Below, piece after piece: positions 33,374 through 41,925 of a stretch of DNA of 64,000 bases. Below the pieces are notes generated by a model that did no database searches, was not told the DNA's origin, and worked only from the letters and a program-made list of their open reading frames with translations. The translations under genes and the position numbers were made by a program. Each line of letters opens with the position of its first letter. Position 1 is the stretch's first letter. Location: the NCBI RefSeq assembly GCF_001442805.1, contig NZ_CP011131.1, positions 1,240,001 to 1,304,000 on the forward strand, given 5' to 3'. The stretch comes from Lysobacter gummosus (lineage in GTDB: Bacteria; Pseudomonadota; Gammaproteobacteria; Xanthomonadales; Xanthomonadaceae).

Positions 33374-33862
33374 TTACTCCAGCGCGTTGAGCCGGCGAAT
33401 CCGCCGCAAGCGCCGCTGGATCTTGTGCGGCTTGGCGAAGCGGTATTCCTCCACCTCGACCAGCAGCGCGCAGTCTTCGCCGAAGGCTTCGCGCATCGCA
33501 TACAGGCGGCCGTTGCCTTCGAACGCCAGCCAGCGCTCGCCCTCGCGCACGACCTTGATCTGCGAGACCGAGGGGATGATGGCGTTCAACGCGGCCAGAT
33601 CGAGGCGGCCGTGAGCGAGCAATTCATCGCGCCGCGCGATCAGCGCCTCGGCGCGCGCGTGGGTGGCCTGCAACGCCGATTCGCGGTCGATGCGGTGGAT
33701 CGGATGAAGGGCGCGCAGCGGCGCCATCGCCTGCGCCTTGTCGCTGCGCAGGCGGTGGATGTCCATGATCACCTTGCCCATGTAGGCGTCCTTGTAATCG
33801 AGCGCGGCGACTTCGCTGCGCTTGCTCATCAAGTACAACCACCATTGGCGCAGGCGCGACAT
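33374..33862 (-). CDS. Conserved-looking unknown protein coupled to prfC
   Basis: A 162-residue soluble protein beginning MSRLRQWWLYLMSKRSEVAA. The middle is helical with many Ala and Arg residues; the C-terminal half has strand-like VSQIKVVREGERWLAFEGNG followed by RLYAMREAFG and ends in a very basic tail (KPHKIQRRLRRIRRLNALE). The phrase AFEGNGRLYAMREAF faintly recalls ParB/sulfiredoxin-fold signatures, but I would not name it on that basis. The ATG lies one base after the prfC stop (33864), so translation is almost certainly coupled to prfC. Confidence 0.7.
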   Translation of the reverse strand: MSRLRQWWLYLMSKRSEVAALDYKDAYMGKVIMDIHRLRSDKAQAMAPLRALHPIHRIDRESALQATHARAEALIARRDELLAHGRLDLAALNAIIPSVSQIKVVREGERWLAFEGNGRLYAMREAFGEDCALLVEVEEYRFAKPHKIQRRLRRIRRLNALE

Positions 33863-33863
33863 C

Positions 33864-35468
33864 TCAGTCCATCGCGATCGCGTGCGCGTGTTCGCGCGTG
33901 GCCAGGAATTCCACGCCCGGCGCGCGTTCCTGCGCCAGTTGCAGATTGACCCGGGTCGGGGCCAGGTAGACCAGTTCGCCGGCCGCGTCCACCGACAGGT
34001 TGAGCGCGTTCTTGTCGCGGAACTCCTCGAGTTTCTTCGCGTCCGCGCAGCGGATCCAGCGCGCGGTGGCGACGCCGACCTGCTCGAAGCTGGCATCCAC
34101 GCCGTATTCGTCCTTGAGGCGATAGGCGACCACGTCGAACTGCAGCACGCCGACCGCGCCGAGGATCAGGTCGTTGCTCATCAGCGGACGGAAGAACTGC
34201 GTGGCGCCTTCTTCCGACAACTGCGCCAGACCCTTCTGCAACTGCTTGAGCTTGAGCGGATCGCGCAGGCGCGCGCGCCGGAACAGTTCCGGGGCGAAGT
34301 TGGGAATGCCGGTGAACGACAGGTTCTCGCCTTCGCTGAAGCTGTCGCCGATCGAGATCGTGCCGTGGTTGTGGATGCCGATGACATCGCCCGGGAAAGC
34401 GGTCTCGGCGATCTCGCGATCGGAGGCCATGAAGGTCAGGGCGTTGGCGAGTTTGACTTCCTTGTTGGTGCGCGCGTGGAAGGCCTTCATGCCGGCGTTG
34501 AACTTGCCCGAACAGATGCGCATGAACGCGACCCGGTCGCGGTGCTGCGGATCCATGTTGGCCTGGATCTTGAACACGAAGCCGGTGAGTTTTTCCTCGG
34601 TGGGCTGCACTTCGCGCGCGGTGGTCTCGCGCGGCCGCGGCGAGGGCGCGTGTTCGACGAAGAAGTCCAGCAGCAGCTGCACGCCGAAGTTGTTCACCGC
34701 CGAGCCGAAGAACACCGGGGTCTGCTCGCCGCTGAGGTATTTGGCCTTGTCGAAGGGATGCGAGGCGCCTTCGACCAGTTCCAGTTCATCGCGCAGCTCG
34801 GCCAGCATGTTCTCGCCGATGCGCGCGGCCAGGCCGGGATCGTCGATCGAGGCGAAGATGGTCGAGTCCTGGCGGGTGAAGTTGCGGCCCTGTTCGTACA
34901 GGTGCACCTCGCCGGTGAGCAGATGCACCACGCCCTTCAGGCGCTGGCCCATGCCGATCGGCCAGGTGATCGGCGCGCACTGGATGCCGAGCACGCTTTC
35001 GACTTCGTCGAGCAGGTCGATCGGGCTCTTGCCTTCGCGGTCGAGCTTGTTGATGAAGGTCATGATCGGCGTGGTGCGCAGCCGGCAGACTTCCATCAGC
35101 TTGATGGTGCGTTCTTCCACGCCCTTGGCGACGTCGATGACCATCAGCGCCGAGTCCACCGCGGTCAGCACGCGGTAGGTGTCCTCGCCGAAGTCGGCGT
35201 GGCCGGGGGTGTCGAGCAGGTTGACGATGTGGCCTTCGTAGGGGAACTGCATGACCGAGGAGGTCACCGAGATGCCGCGCTCTTTTTCCAGCGCCATCCA
35301 GTCCGAGGTCGCGTGGCGCGCGGCCTTGCGGCCCTTGACGCTGCCGGCCATCTGGATCGCGCCGCCGAACAGCAGCAGCTTTTCGGTCAGCGTGGTCTTG
35401 CCGGCGTCGGGGTGCGAAATGATCGCGAAGGTGCGTCGGCGGAGGGCTTCTTGGGAGACTTCGGACAT
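33864..35468 (-). CDS. prfC: Peptide chain release factor 3
   Basis: A 534-residue translational GTPase that recycles RF1/RF2 from the ribosome. Visible GTPase motifs: [20 protein letters not shown] (G1), [16 protein letters not shown] (G3) and [18 protein letters not shown] (G4). The GNAI-equivalent RF3 stretch [20 protein letters not shown] precedes G3. The C-terminal domains include [20 protein letters not shown], typical of RF3 (E. coli RF3 is 529 residues). A small unknown gene follows one base after the stop. Confidence 0.97.
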   Translation of the reverse strand: MSEVSQEALRRRTFAIISHPDAGKTTLTEKLLLFGGAIQMAGSVKGRKAARHATSDWMALEKERGISVTSSVMQFPYEGHIVNLLDTPGHADFGEDTYRVLTAVDSALMVIDVAKGVEERTIKLMEVCRLRTTPIMTFINKLDREGKSPIDLLDEVESVLGIQCAPITWPIGMGQRLKGVVHLLTGEVHLYEQGRNFTRQDSTIFASIDDPGLAARIGENMLAELRDELELVEGASHPFDKAKYLSGEQTPVFFGSAVNNFGVQLLLDFFVEHAPSPRPRETTAREVQPTEEKLTGFVFKIQANMDPQHRDRVAFMRICSGKFNAGMKAFHARTNKEVKLANALTFMASDREIAETAFPGDVIGIHNHGTISIGDSFSEGENLSFTGIPNFAPELFRRARLRDPLKLKQLQKGLAQLSEEGATQFFRPLMSNDLILGAVGVLQFDVVAYRLKDEYGVDASFEQVGVATARWIRCADAKKLEEFRDKNALNLSVDAAGELVYLAPTRVNLQLAQERAPGVEFLATREHAHAIAMD

Positions 35469-35582
35469 GGGAACGGCGCGCCCGGGGCGCGTCGGCAGGT
35501 AACGGGGAGGCGGGGATTATACCTGCGGCAGGGGATGGGGCCGGGAAGTCTTTGCGGGGCCGCGAAATCCTGCTGAGGTCCC

Positions 35583-35684
35583 GAGGTCTTTTGTGGGAGG
35601 GCCTTCAGGCCCGATGCCTTTCGGCCCGATCGCGGCGCCGGATCGGAAAGCGTCGGGCCTGAAGGCCCTCCCGCAAAAGACCTC
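35583..35684. repeat. GTGGGAGGGGCTTC-type REP-like repeat, copy 1
   Basis: A near-perfect palindrome: GAGGTCTTTTGTGGGAGGGC then CTTCAGGCCCGA on the left is mirrored by TCGGGCCTGAAG then GCCCTCCCGCAAAAGACCTC on the right. It lies between prfC and the M23 peptidase gene, both on the minus strand. Relatives are at 53129-53227 and 58126-58220. Repeats starting GTGGGAGGGGCTTCAG are, as I recall, widespread in Xanthomonadaceae and some pseudomonads. Confidence 0.9.
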
Positions 35685-35698
35685 GAAGCGCCCAGCCT

Positions 35699-35732
35699 GA
35701 TCCCGATTCCCGATTCCCGATTCCCGATTCCC
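35699..35732. repeat. Tandem GATTCCC heptamer array
   Basis: About four and a half copies of the seven-base unit GATTCCC lie just before the M23 peptidase stop codon. Looser arrays of the same unit are near 10120-10150 and 26580-26600. Confidence 0.85.
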
Positions 35733-35738
35733 AGCCTC

Positions 35739-36677
35739 TCAGCGCGTCCCGCTGGACAGCCGCAACGGCCCCTGCGGCCCGGTCATTCGGAACGGGATCG
35801 ACTCCAGCCGCATCCCGCGATTGACCTGCACGGCGAAATGCAGATGCGGCCCGGTGCTGAAGCCGGTGTTGCCCGACAGGCCGATCTGCTGGCCGGCGCG
35901 CACGCGCTGGCCGACCCGCACGATCACGCCGTCGTCGGCCTTGAGGTGGGCGTACAGGGCCATGCTGCCGTCGTCGTGGACGATGCGCACGAAGTTGGCG
36001 CGATCGCCGAATTTCTCCAGATTCAATCCGGCCTTGTCGAAGTCGGTCTCGACCTGCATCACCGTGCCGTCGCGCGCGGCCAGCACCGGCGTGCCGATCT
36101 CGGCGGCGAAATCCACCGCGTAGCGATGCTCGGGTTCGGTGTGGCTGAAATGGCCGCCGTAGCCCTGGTCGATGCGGAATTGCTGCTGCTGCAGCGGCAG
36201 CAGGTAGTCGGCGTTCTGCGCGCGCGCGTCCGGATCGCCGGGCACCGAGCGCATGCTCAGCTCGAAATCGCCGCCGCGGGTCGGGTCTTGCGCGCTGAGC
36301 ACGCTGACCACCGCGCTGCTGCGCGCCGCCACCGTCGCGCTGGCCGGCAGCAGCGGGCTGCCGATGATGTTGTTGCTGTGGGTGAAATCCAGGCGCACTT
36401 CGATCGGCCCGGACAGGGTGTTGTCGGCCCAGGCCAGGTAGCGGTCGCCGTCTTGCTGCACGCGCAGCCGCGCGATCGAACCGGGCTCGGCGCGGAACGG
36501 AATCACTTTGACTTCCGACGGCGGCGCCGAGGCCGGGGCGCGGTCGCCGTAGTGGGTGACGCCGCTCTTGTCGGTCCAGCGATACAGCTTGCCGGCCTGC
36601 ACCGCGTGCGCGGCGAGCAGGGTCAGGCACAGGCCGATGGCGATGCGGCGTTTGGCGGAGGAGGTCGGGCGCGGCAT
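35739..36677 (-). CDS. M23 family metallopeptidase with DUF4124 domain
   Basis: A 312-residue exported protein. A signal peptide (RRIAIGLCLTLLAAHAVQAG) is followed by a DUF4124 segment (GKLYRWTDKSGVTHYGDRAP) and a central beta domain. The C-terminal LytM/M23 domain has HRYAVDFAAEIGTPVLAARD with the first zinc-binding His/Asp pair and TGPHLHFAVQVNRG with the HxH motif. Such zinc endopeptidases cut peptidoglycan cross-links, in wall remodelling or, in Lysobacter-type predators, in killing other bacteria. Which applies here is unknown. Confidence 0.9.
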   Translation of the reverse strand: MPRPTSSAKRRIAIGLCLTLLAAHAVQAGKLYRWTDKSGVTHYGDRAPASAPPSEVKVIPFRAEPGSIARLRVQQDGDRYLAWADNTLSGPIEVRLDFTHSNNIIGSPLLPASATVAARSSAVVSVLSAQDPTRGGDFELSMRSVPGDPDARAQNADYLLPLQQQQFRIDQGYGGHFSHTEPEHRYAVDFAAEIGTPVLAARDGTVMQVETDFDKAGLNLEKFGDRANFVRIVHDDGSMALYAHLKADDGVIVRVGQRVRAGQQIGLSGNTGFSTGPHLHFAVQVNRGMRLESIPFRMTGPQGPLRLSSGTR

Positions 36678-36732
36678 GGTTCGGTGCGAAGGACGGATGC
36701 GGAGGAGGGCGGGCGGATCGGTAAGGCGCGGG

Positions 36733-37833
36733 TCAGTCCAGACAACCCGATTGCAACTGCAGGGCGCGCGCGATGTCGCCCAGATCGAAGCCGGTCACCG
36801 AGCGATCGTCGTGCACCGCGTACAGCGCGCCGGTCGGAAAGGTCTTGGTTCCGGCCGCGTGCAGGGCGATGCCGTCGGTGTGCGCGGTGACCTCGCCGCT
36901 GAAGCTGCCTTGCGGCTTCAGGGTATCGCGGTCGAATACATGGAAGATCGTGCGCGGCATGAGTTGATCGACCGCGATCCAGTAACCGCCGCCGCCGGGG
37001 CAGCTCCACAGCGCCACGCCCTCGGCCTGGGCGTCGAAGGAGCGGTCGGGCAGGCGGCGGCCGGTGTAACGGCCGGCCAGGGTGTATTCGCGCAGGGTGG
37101 ACAGGTGGCGCTGGTCTTCGTCGGCGATCAGCAGGCGGTCGTTAGCCGGATCGCCCGAGATCGATTCGACGATGCGCAGCGCCGCGTCCTCGCTGACGTC
37201 GCCGAACGAGCCCTGGTATTCGCTGGACATCCGGTCGTCGTCCTCGAAGCGCAGACGATAGCGGCGCACGCGCTGGTCCAGCTCGTTGAGCGGCGGCACG
37301 CGATCGAATTTCTCGCCGTACATGAAGCTGTCGGTGATGTAGGCCTCCAACTCGCCCGGCGCGGTCTCGTTGATCCATACCCCATAAGGACTGCGCAACT
37401 GCGCGTCGCCGAAGCTGCCGACCGGAGTGAAGCCGGGCAGGCGCAGCACCTGCACGCGGTGGTTGTCGCGTTCGACCACGAACAGGTAATCGCCGAACAC
37501 GGCCAGGCCGTTAGGACGCTTGAACTGGCCCAGCGCGCTGCCCTTGGCGCCGACGCTGCGCAGGCGCTCGCCGCTGTCGGCGTCGTAGACGGCCAGGCTG
37601 TGGGTGGACTTGGCGCTGGCGATCAGCCAGGTCGAGCCGTCTTCGCCGGGCCAGGTGGCGAGCGAGTCGAGTTCGTCCTGCGGATTTTCCTTGGAGACGA
37701 AGCGCTCCGGCACGATCCGCAGCCCGGCCGGACCCGGACTGGCGGTGCGGGTTTCCGATTCCAGGACCGGGTGGGCGGCGCAGGCGGACAGCAGCAGGCT
37801 GGCGAGGACGGCGGCGACGAGGCGGCTATTCAT
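36733..37833 (-). CDS. Beta-propeller phytase-like lipoprotein
   Basis: A 366-residue protein with a lipoprotein signal (LASLLLSACAAHPVL, Cys at residue 18). The rest is a beta-propeller: QFKRPNGLAVFGDYLFVVER and NHRVQVLRLPGFTPVGSFGD are NHL-like blades. The later DAQAEGVALWSCPGGGGYWI, RTIFHVFDRDTLKPQGSFSG and AHTDGIALHA follow the pattern of beta-propeller phytases, which release phosphate from phytate with calcium. The start at ATG 37833 is chosen for the signal peptide. It could also be a phytase-like esterase of another substrate; I would keep the name tentative. Confidence 0.8.
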   Translation of the reverse strand: MNSRLVAAVLASLLLSACAAHPVLESETRTASPGPAGLRIVPERFVSKENPQDELDSLATWPGEDGSTWLIASAKSTHSLAVYDADSGERLRSVGAKGSALGQFKRPNGLAVFGDYLFVVERDNHRVQVLRLPGFTPVGSFGDAQLRSPYGVWINETAPGELEAYITDSFMYGEKFDRVPPLNELDQRVRRYRLRFEDDDRMSSEYQGSFGDVSEDAALRIVESISGDPANDRLLIADEDQRHLSTLREYTLAGRYTGRRLPDRSFDAQAEGVALWSCPGGGGYWIAVDQLMPRTIFHVFDRDTLKPQGSFSGEVTAHTDGIALHAAGTKTFPTGALYAVHDDRSVTGFDLGDIARALQLQSGCLD

Positions 37834-37948
37834 CGGCACAAGTGTATGCGGGCCCGATGGCAACGGGGTGGCGGCCGCATGCGCTTTGAGCACTCGGTCG
37901 GGTCCGGGGCTGGGCTAAATAATAAATCGCTATATGCGGATGAAGCGA

Positions 37949-37977
37949 TTGACACGCCCCGCGGCCGTGGGCAGACT
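37949..37977 (+). promoter_or_regulatory. Promoter of the metX-metB-hom operon
   Basis: TTGACA (37949-37954) is followed after 17 bases by CAGACT (37972-37977), a weak -10. Transcription would begin near 37984, at the first base-paired stem of the SAM-I riboswitch. An AT-rich stretch precedes the -35. Confidence 0.45.
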
Positions 37978-37981
37978 ACGC

Positions 37982-38102
37982 CCATCCATCGAGACCGGCA
38001 GAGGGACAGGCCCTTTGAAGCCGGGGCAACCCAAGGCGGCGCAAGCCGCGTGAAGGTGCCAATTCCTGCGGCCCGCCCTGGAGGCGTTGGTCGGAAGATG
38101 GT
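37982..38102 (+). ncRNA. SAM-I (S-box) riboswitch
   Basis: The aptamer core is plain: GAGACCGGCAGAGGGACAGG (near 37991-38010), GCCCTTTGAAGCCGGGGCAA and, after a variable hairpin, AAGGTGCCAATTCCTGC (near 38054-38070). These match the conserved GAGGGACNGGCCC-A/UUGAAACCCGGCAACC and GGUGCUAAUUCC segments of the S-box. The first stem closes with CCATC near 37982 and GATGG near 38098. S-adenosylmethionine binding should switch off the downstream metX-metB-hom genes. A perfect eight-base-pair hairpin (38109-38128) follows, but no T-tract, so control is probably at translation. Confidence 0.93.
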
Positions 38103-38173
38103 TGCGAACACGCGCAGCGATGCGCGTGCGCGACTTGCGAACTCGGTGGCCCCGTTCACTTCGGATGACCGCC

Positions 38174-39238
38174 ATGAGCTTCGCCCCCAGCACCGCCGCC
38201 TTCGATCGCGCCGACAGCTTCGTCTCTTATTCCGCCGCCGCCGCGCCGGTCGCTTTCGAGCGCACCGCCAGCGCGCGTGCCGCGGCGACGCGCGGCGAAG
38301 TGCGCATCGAACTGGAGCTGCGCTATTCCGGCCGCCGCGCGCTGACCTTGCGCTACGAAACCCAGGGCGATGCTTCGTTGCCGGCGCTGTTCGTCGCCGG
38401 TGGAATCTCGGCGCACAAGCATCTGGCGCCCAGCCGTGAGTTCGGCGAGCAGGGTTGGTGGGAGTGCCAGGTCGGCGCCGGCCGCTCGCTGGACCCGACC
38501 CGCTATCACCTGGTGTCGTTCGACTGGATCGGCGCCGACGGCTCGCTCGACATCGTGCTCGATCCGGCCGACCAGGCCGACGCCATCGCCGCGCTGCTCG
38601 ACGCGCTGCGCATCGAACGCCTGCAGGCTTTCGTCGGTTACTCCTACGGCGCGATGGTCGGCCTGCAGTTCGCTTCGCGTCATCCGACCCGCGTCGGCGA
38701 ACTGGTCTCGATCAGCGGCACCCACCGCGCCCATCCCTACGCCGCCGCCTGGCGCGCGCTGCAGCGCCGCGCGGTCGCGCTGGGCGCGCTGCAGTGCGAC
38801 GAAAGCCAGGGCCTGGCGCTGGCGCGCGAACTGGCCGTGCTGAGCTATCGCACGCCGGAAGAATTCGTCGAGCGCTTCGGCGCCGCGCAAGTGGTCGACG
38901 GCCGCGTGCGCGTCGCCGCCGAGGACTACCTCGACCATTGCGGCAACAAGTACGTCGCCCGCACCCCGCCGACCGCGTTCCTGCGCTTGTCGGAATCGAT
39001 CGACCTGCAGCAGGTCGATCCGGCCAGCGTGCGCATTCCGGTGACTGTGGTCGCGGTGACCGAAGACCGCCTGATTCCGCTGGGCGAGTCCTACGACCTG
39101 ATCGAGCGGCTGCGCGGCGAAACCCGCCTGCGCGTGCTGCGCTCGATCTACGGCCACGACGCCTGCCTGAAAGAACAATCCCAGATCGACACCATTCTTC
39201 GCGAAGCGTTGGCCGACTGTACGTCGGTGGCCGCATGA
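38174..39238 (+). CDS. metX: Homoserine O-acyltransferase (MetX family)
   Basis: A 354-residue alpha/beta hydrolase-fold enzyme that activates homoserine for methionine synthesis. Features: LTLRYETQGDASLPALFVAG at the start of the fold, the oxyanion region ISAHKHL, the nucleophile elbow VGYSYGAMVGLQFA with catalytic Ser, TEDRLIPLGESYDLIER with the Asp and IYGHDACLKE with the His. MetX enzymes normally use acetyl-CoA, but several gammaproteobacterial MetX proteins use succinyl-CoA, so the acyl donor is left open. Start at ATG 38174; ATG 38165 is also possible. It lies under the SAM-I riboswitch and overlaps metB by ATGA. Confidence 0.88.
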   Translation: MSFAPSTAAFDRADSFVSYSAAAAPVAFERTASARAAATRGEVRIELELRYSGRRALTLRYETQGDASLPALFVAGGISAHKHLAPSREFGEQGWWECQVGAGRSLDPTRYHLVSFDWIGADGSLDIVLDPADQADAIAALLDALRIERLQAFVGYSYGAMVGLQFASRHPTRVGELVSISGTHRAHPYAAAWRALQRRAVALGALQCDESQGLALARELAVLSYRTPEEFVERFGAAQVVDGRVRVAAEDYLDHCGNKYVARTPPTAFLRLSESIDLQQVDPASVRIPVTVVAVTEDRLIPLGESYDLIERLRGETRLRVLRSIYGHDACLKEQSQIDTILREALADCTSVAA

Positions 39239-40476
39239 GCAATCACACCTACGGAGCGGCCTACGTGAGCATCGATTCGACCCCGACCAGCACCCGCAAT
39301 CCCTGTACCGCCGCAGTGCGCGCCGGCATCGACCGCGACGCCGCTCACGGCGCCGTCACCCCGCCGATCGTGCTGTCGTCCAACTTCAGCTTCGCCGGTT
39401 TCGACCAGAAGCGTCAGTACGACTACACCCGCAGCGGCAACCCCACCCGCGATCTGCTCGGCGAAGCGCTGGCCGAACTCGAAGGCGGCGCCGGCGGCGT
39501 GATCACCTCCACCGGCATGTCCGCCATCACCCTGGTGCTGCATGCTTTCCTCAAGCCCGGCGACCGCATCGTGGTGCCGCACGACGGCTACGGCGGCAGC
39601 TGGCGCCTGTTCAACGCACTGGCCGCCAAGGGCGCGTTCGAGCTGATCACCGCCGACCTCACCGATCCGCGTTCGCTGACCGAAGCGCTGGCCACCGATC
39701 CGGCCGTGGTCTGGATCGAAACCCCGTCCAACCCGCTGCTGCGCATCACCGACCTGCGTTTTGTGATCGAAGCCGCGCAGGCCAAGGGCGCGCTGACGGT
39801 GGTGGACAACACCTTCCTGTCGCCGGCGTTGCAGCGTCCGATCGCGTTCGGCGCCGATCTGGTCGTGCATTCGACGACCAAGTACATCAACGGCCACAGC
39901 GACGTCGTCGGCGGCGCGGTGGTGGCCAAGACCGCCGAACATCACCAGCACCTGACCTGGTGGGCCAACGCGCTGGGGCTGACCGGTTCGCCGTTCGACG
40001 CCTTCCTGACCCTGCGCGGCCTGCGCACGCTCGATGCGCGCCTGCGCGTGCACCAGGAAAACACCCAGGCCATCGCGGCGTTGCTCGACAACCATCCGGC
40101 GGTGCGCGTGGTGCATTACCCGGGTCTGGAGTCGCACCCGGGCCATGCGCTCGCCGCGCGCCAGCAGAAGGGCTTCGGCGCCATGCTCAGCGTCGAGATC
40201 GACGGCGGCGTGGACGCGGTGCGCGCCTTCGTCAACGGCCTGACCTGCTTCACCCTGGCCGAGTCGCTCGGCGGCGTGGAAAGCCTGGTCGCGCATCCGG
40301 CGACCATGACCCACGCGGCGATGTCTGCCGAAGCGCGCGCCGCCGCCGGTATCGGCGATGGTCTGCTGCGCCTGTCGGTCGGCATCGAGCACGTCGATGA
40401 CCTGATCGCCGACCTGGAAGCCGCGCTGGAACGCGCGAGCGCGGTGGTGGCCACGGCGGCGCGCGTCAAACGATGA
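39235..40476 (+). CDS. metB: Cystathionine gamma-synthase / O-acylhomoserine sulfhydrylase
   Basis: A 413-residue PLP enzyme that joins O-acylhomoserine with cysteine (or sulphide). It has the class I fold of the Cys/Met metabolism family: YDYTRSGNPTRDLLGEALAE, GGVITSTGMSAITLVLHAFL, VVDNTFLSPALQRPIAFGAD and HSTTKYINGHSDVVGGAVVA, in which the Lys binds PLP. The C-terminal SLGGVESLVAHPATMTHAAM fits MetB. The start overlaps the metX stop (ATGA, 39235-39238) and the stop overlaps hom. Whether it prefers cysteine or sulphide cannot be decided from sequence. Confidence 0.93.
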   Translation: MSNHTYGAAYVSIDSTPTSTRNPCTAAVRAGIDRDAAHGAVTPPIVLSSNFSFAGFDQKRQYDYTRSGNPTRDLLGEALAELEGGAGGVITSTGMSAITLVLHAFLKPGDRIVVPHDGYGGSWRLFNALAAKGAFELITADLTDPRSLTEALATDPAVVWIETPSNPLLRITDLRFVIEAAQAKGALTVVDNTFLSPALQRPIAFGADLVVHSTTKYINGHSDVVGGAVVAKTAEHHQHLTWWANALGLTGSPFDAFLTLRGLRTLDARLRVHQENTQAIAALLDNHPAVRVVHYPGLESHPGHALAARQQKGFGAMLSVEIDGGVDAVRAFVNGLTCFTLAESLGGVESLVAHPATMTHAAMSAEARAAAGIGDGLLRLSVGIEHVDDLIADLEAALERASAVVATAARVKR

Positions 40477-41606
40477 ACGTCGCGGCCGGCGTTGCGCATT
40501 CGGACACCTTGCAAGCGCTGGCGCCGCACGAGCGCGGCCGCGCGACGCGGGCGCCGGCGCGGGTGGCCCTGCTCGGCACCGGCACGGTCGGCGGCGCGGT
40601 GATCGCGCGCCTGGCCGCGTGGCGCGATGCGCCGCTGGGCCAGCGGCTGTCGTTAGTGCACGTGGCCAATTCGCGTCGCGCCGTGGTCGGCGAGGACGGA
40701 ATCGCCGCGGACGCGGCGGTGTCGGCCCTGGCCGGCTCGGCGCGCGCCAGTTCGCTGGACGAAGTCGCCTTCGCGTTGGACGGCGAGGGCGCGCGCGTGG
40801 TGATCGACGCCACCGCCAGCGAAGCGGTCGCCGAACGTCATCCGCAGTGGCTGGCGCAAGGCATTCACGTAGTCACCGCGTGCAAGATCGGCCAGGGCAC
40901 TTCGCTGGCGCGCTGGCGCGCGATCCGCGAGGCCTGCGCGCTGGGCGGCAGCGGATACGGCGACAGCGCCACGGTCGGCGCCGGCCTGCCGTTGCTGCGC
41001 AGCCTGCGCGAATTGCAGAACGGCGGCGATCGCATCCACGCCATCGCCGGCGTGTTGTCGGGTTCGCTGGCATGGCTGTTCAACAATTACGACGGCATGC
41101 GCGCGTTCTCGGCGCTGGTGCGGCAGGCGCGCGACGCCGGCTACACCGAGCCGGACCCGCGCGACGATCTGTCCGGCGAAGACGTGCGGCGCAAGCTGCT
41201 GATCCTGGCGCGCGCCTCGGGCGTGGCGCTGGATGCGGGCGAGGTCGAAGTCGCCTCGCTGGTGCCGGCGGAACTGGCGATCCTGTCCAAGGACAGCGTC
41301 GATGCGGCCTTGCCCGCGCTCGATGCGCCGCTGCGCGAGCGCTATGCGCAGGCCTACAAGAACGGCGAGAAACTGCGCTTCATCGCCCGCCTGGAGCGGG
41401 GCGAGGACGGCCGCGCCACGGCCAAGGTCGGGCTGGAGTCGCTGCCCGGCGATCATCCCCTGGCCGGCGGCGCCGGCACCGACAACAAGGTCGCGATCTG
41501 GTCGGATCGTTACCGCACGCAGCCGCTGGTGATCCAGGGGCCGGGCGCGGGCGCGGAAGTCACCGCGGCCGGGTTGCTCGACGACGTATTGCGACTGGTC
41601 GGCTGA
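40473..41606 (+). CDS. hom: Homoserine dehydrogenase
   Basis: A 377-residue NAD(P)-dependent enzyme making homoserine from aspartate semialdehyde. The Rossmann loop is VALLGTGTVGGAVIARLAAW. The catalytic region shows HVVTACKIGQGTSLARW, SGYGDSATVGAGLPLLRSLR, IAGVLSGSLAWLFNNYDGM and AGYTEPDPRDDLSGEDVRRK, the classical homoserine-dehydrogenase signature, with the catalytic Lys near LILARASG. There is no aspartokinase or ACT domain. It is translationally coupled to metB (40473-40476) and, like the two upstream genes, under the riboswitch. Confidence 0.95.
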   Translation: MNVAAGVAHSDTLQALAPHERGRATRAPARVALLGTGTVGGAVIARLAAWRDAPLGQRLSLVHVANSRRAVVGEDGIAADAAVSALAGSARASSLDEVAFALDGEGARVVIDATASEAVAERHPQWLAQGIHVVTACKIGQGTSLARWRAIREACALGGSGYGDSATVGAGLPLLRSLRELQNGGDRIHAIAGVLSGSLAWLFNNYDGMRAFSALVRQARDAGYTEPDPRDDLSGEDVRRKLLILARASGVALDAGEVEVASLVPAELAILSKDSVDAALPALDAPLRERYAQAYKNGEKLRFIARLERGEDGRATAKVGLESLPGDHPLAGGAGTDNKVAIWSDRYRTQPLVIQGPGAGAEVTAAGLLDDVLRLVG

Positions 41607-41925
41607 ACGTCTCGCGGCCGTTGCCGACCTTTGGCCCGAGCCGGCAACCGCCGGCGCTCGGTGCCTGATCGCGACCTGGGTCACAGCGCTCCGGCCGTGA
41701 TCGGATGGCGCCCCGGCGCCATCGTGATCGCGTCACCTCGGCACCGCCCCTGCGATGCCCGGCACAAGCGATTACGACCGTGGTCACTTCGTGTCCATAC
41801 CCGCGGCACACAGCGTGATATCCGGCATTATTCGGTTACACGATCGCACTGGAATGCCGTCGCCGCTGCGGTCACACTCGGGCGCTGGCGAGCGATTCCC
41901 GCTCGCCCGACGCTCGCAGGCGCGC
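41607..41925. other. Intergenic region after hom
   Basis: These 319 bases hold a TGGCGCC-CC-GGCGCCA palindrome at 41706-41721 flanked by GTGATCGG and ATCGTGATC. It could form part of a terminator, though no T-tract follows. The DUF3089 gene must have its promoter here. No gene is visible. Confidence 0.4.

Noticed and set aside
38087..38173. Upstream in-frame extension of metX inside the riboswitch
   Set aside because: Its first codons fall within the SAM-I closing stem and it is Arg-rich; homology begins near 38174.
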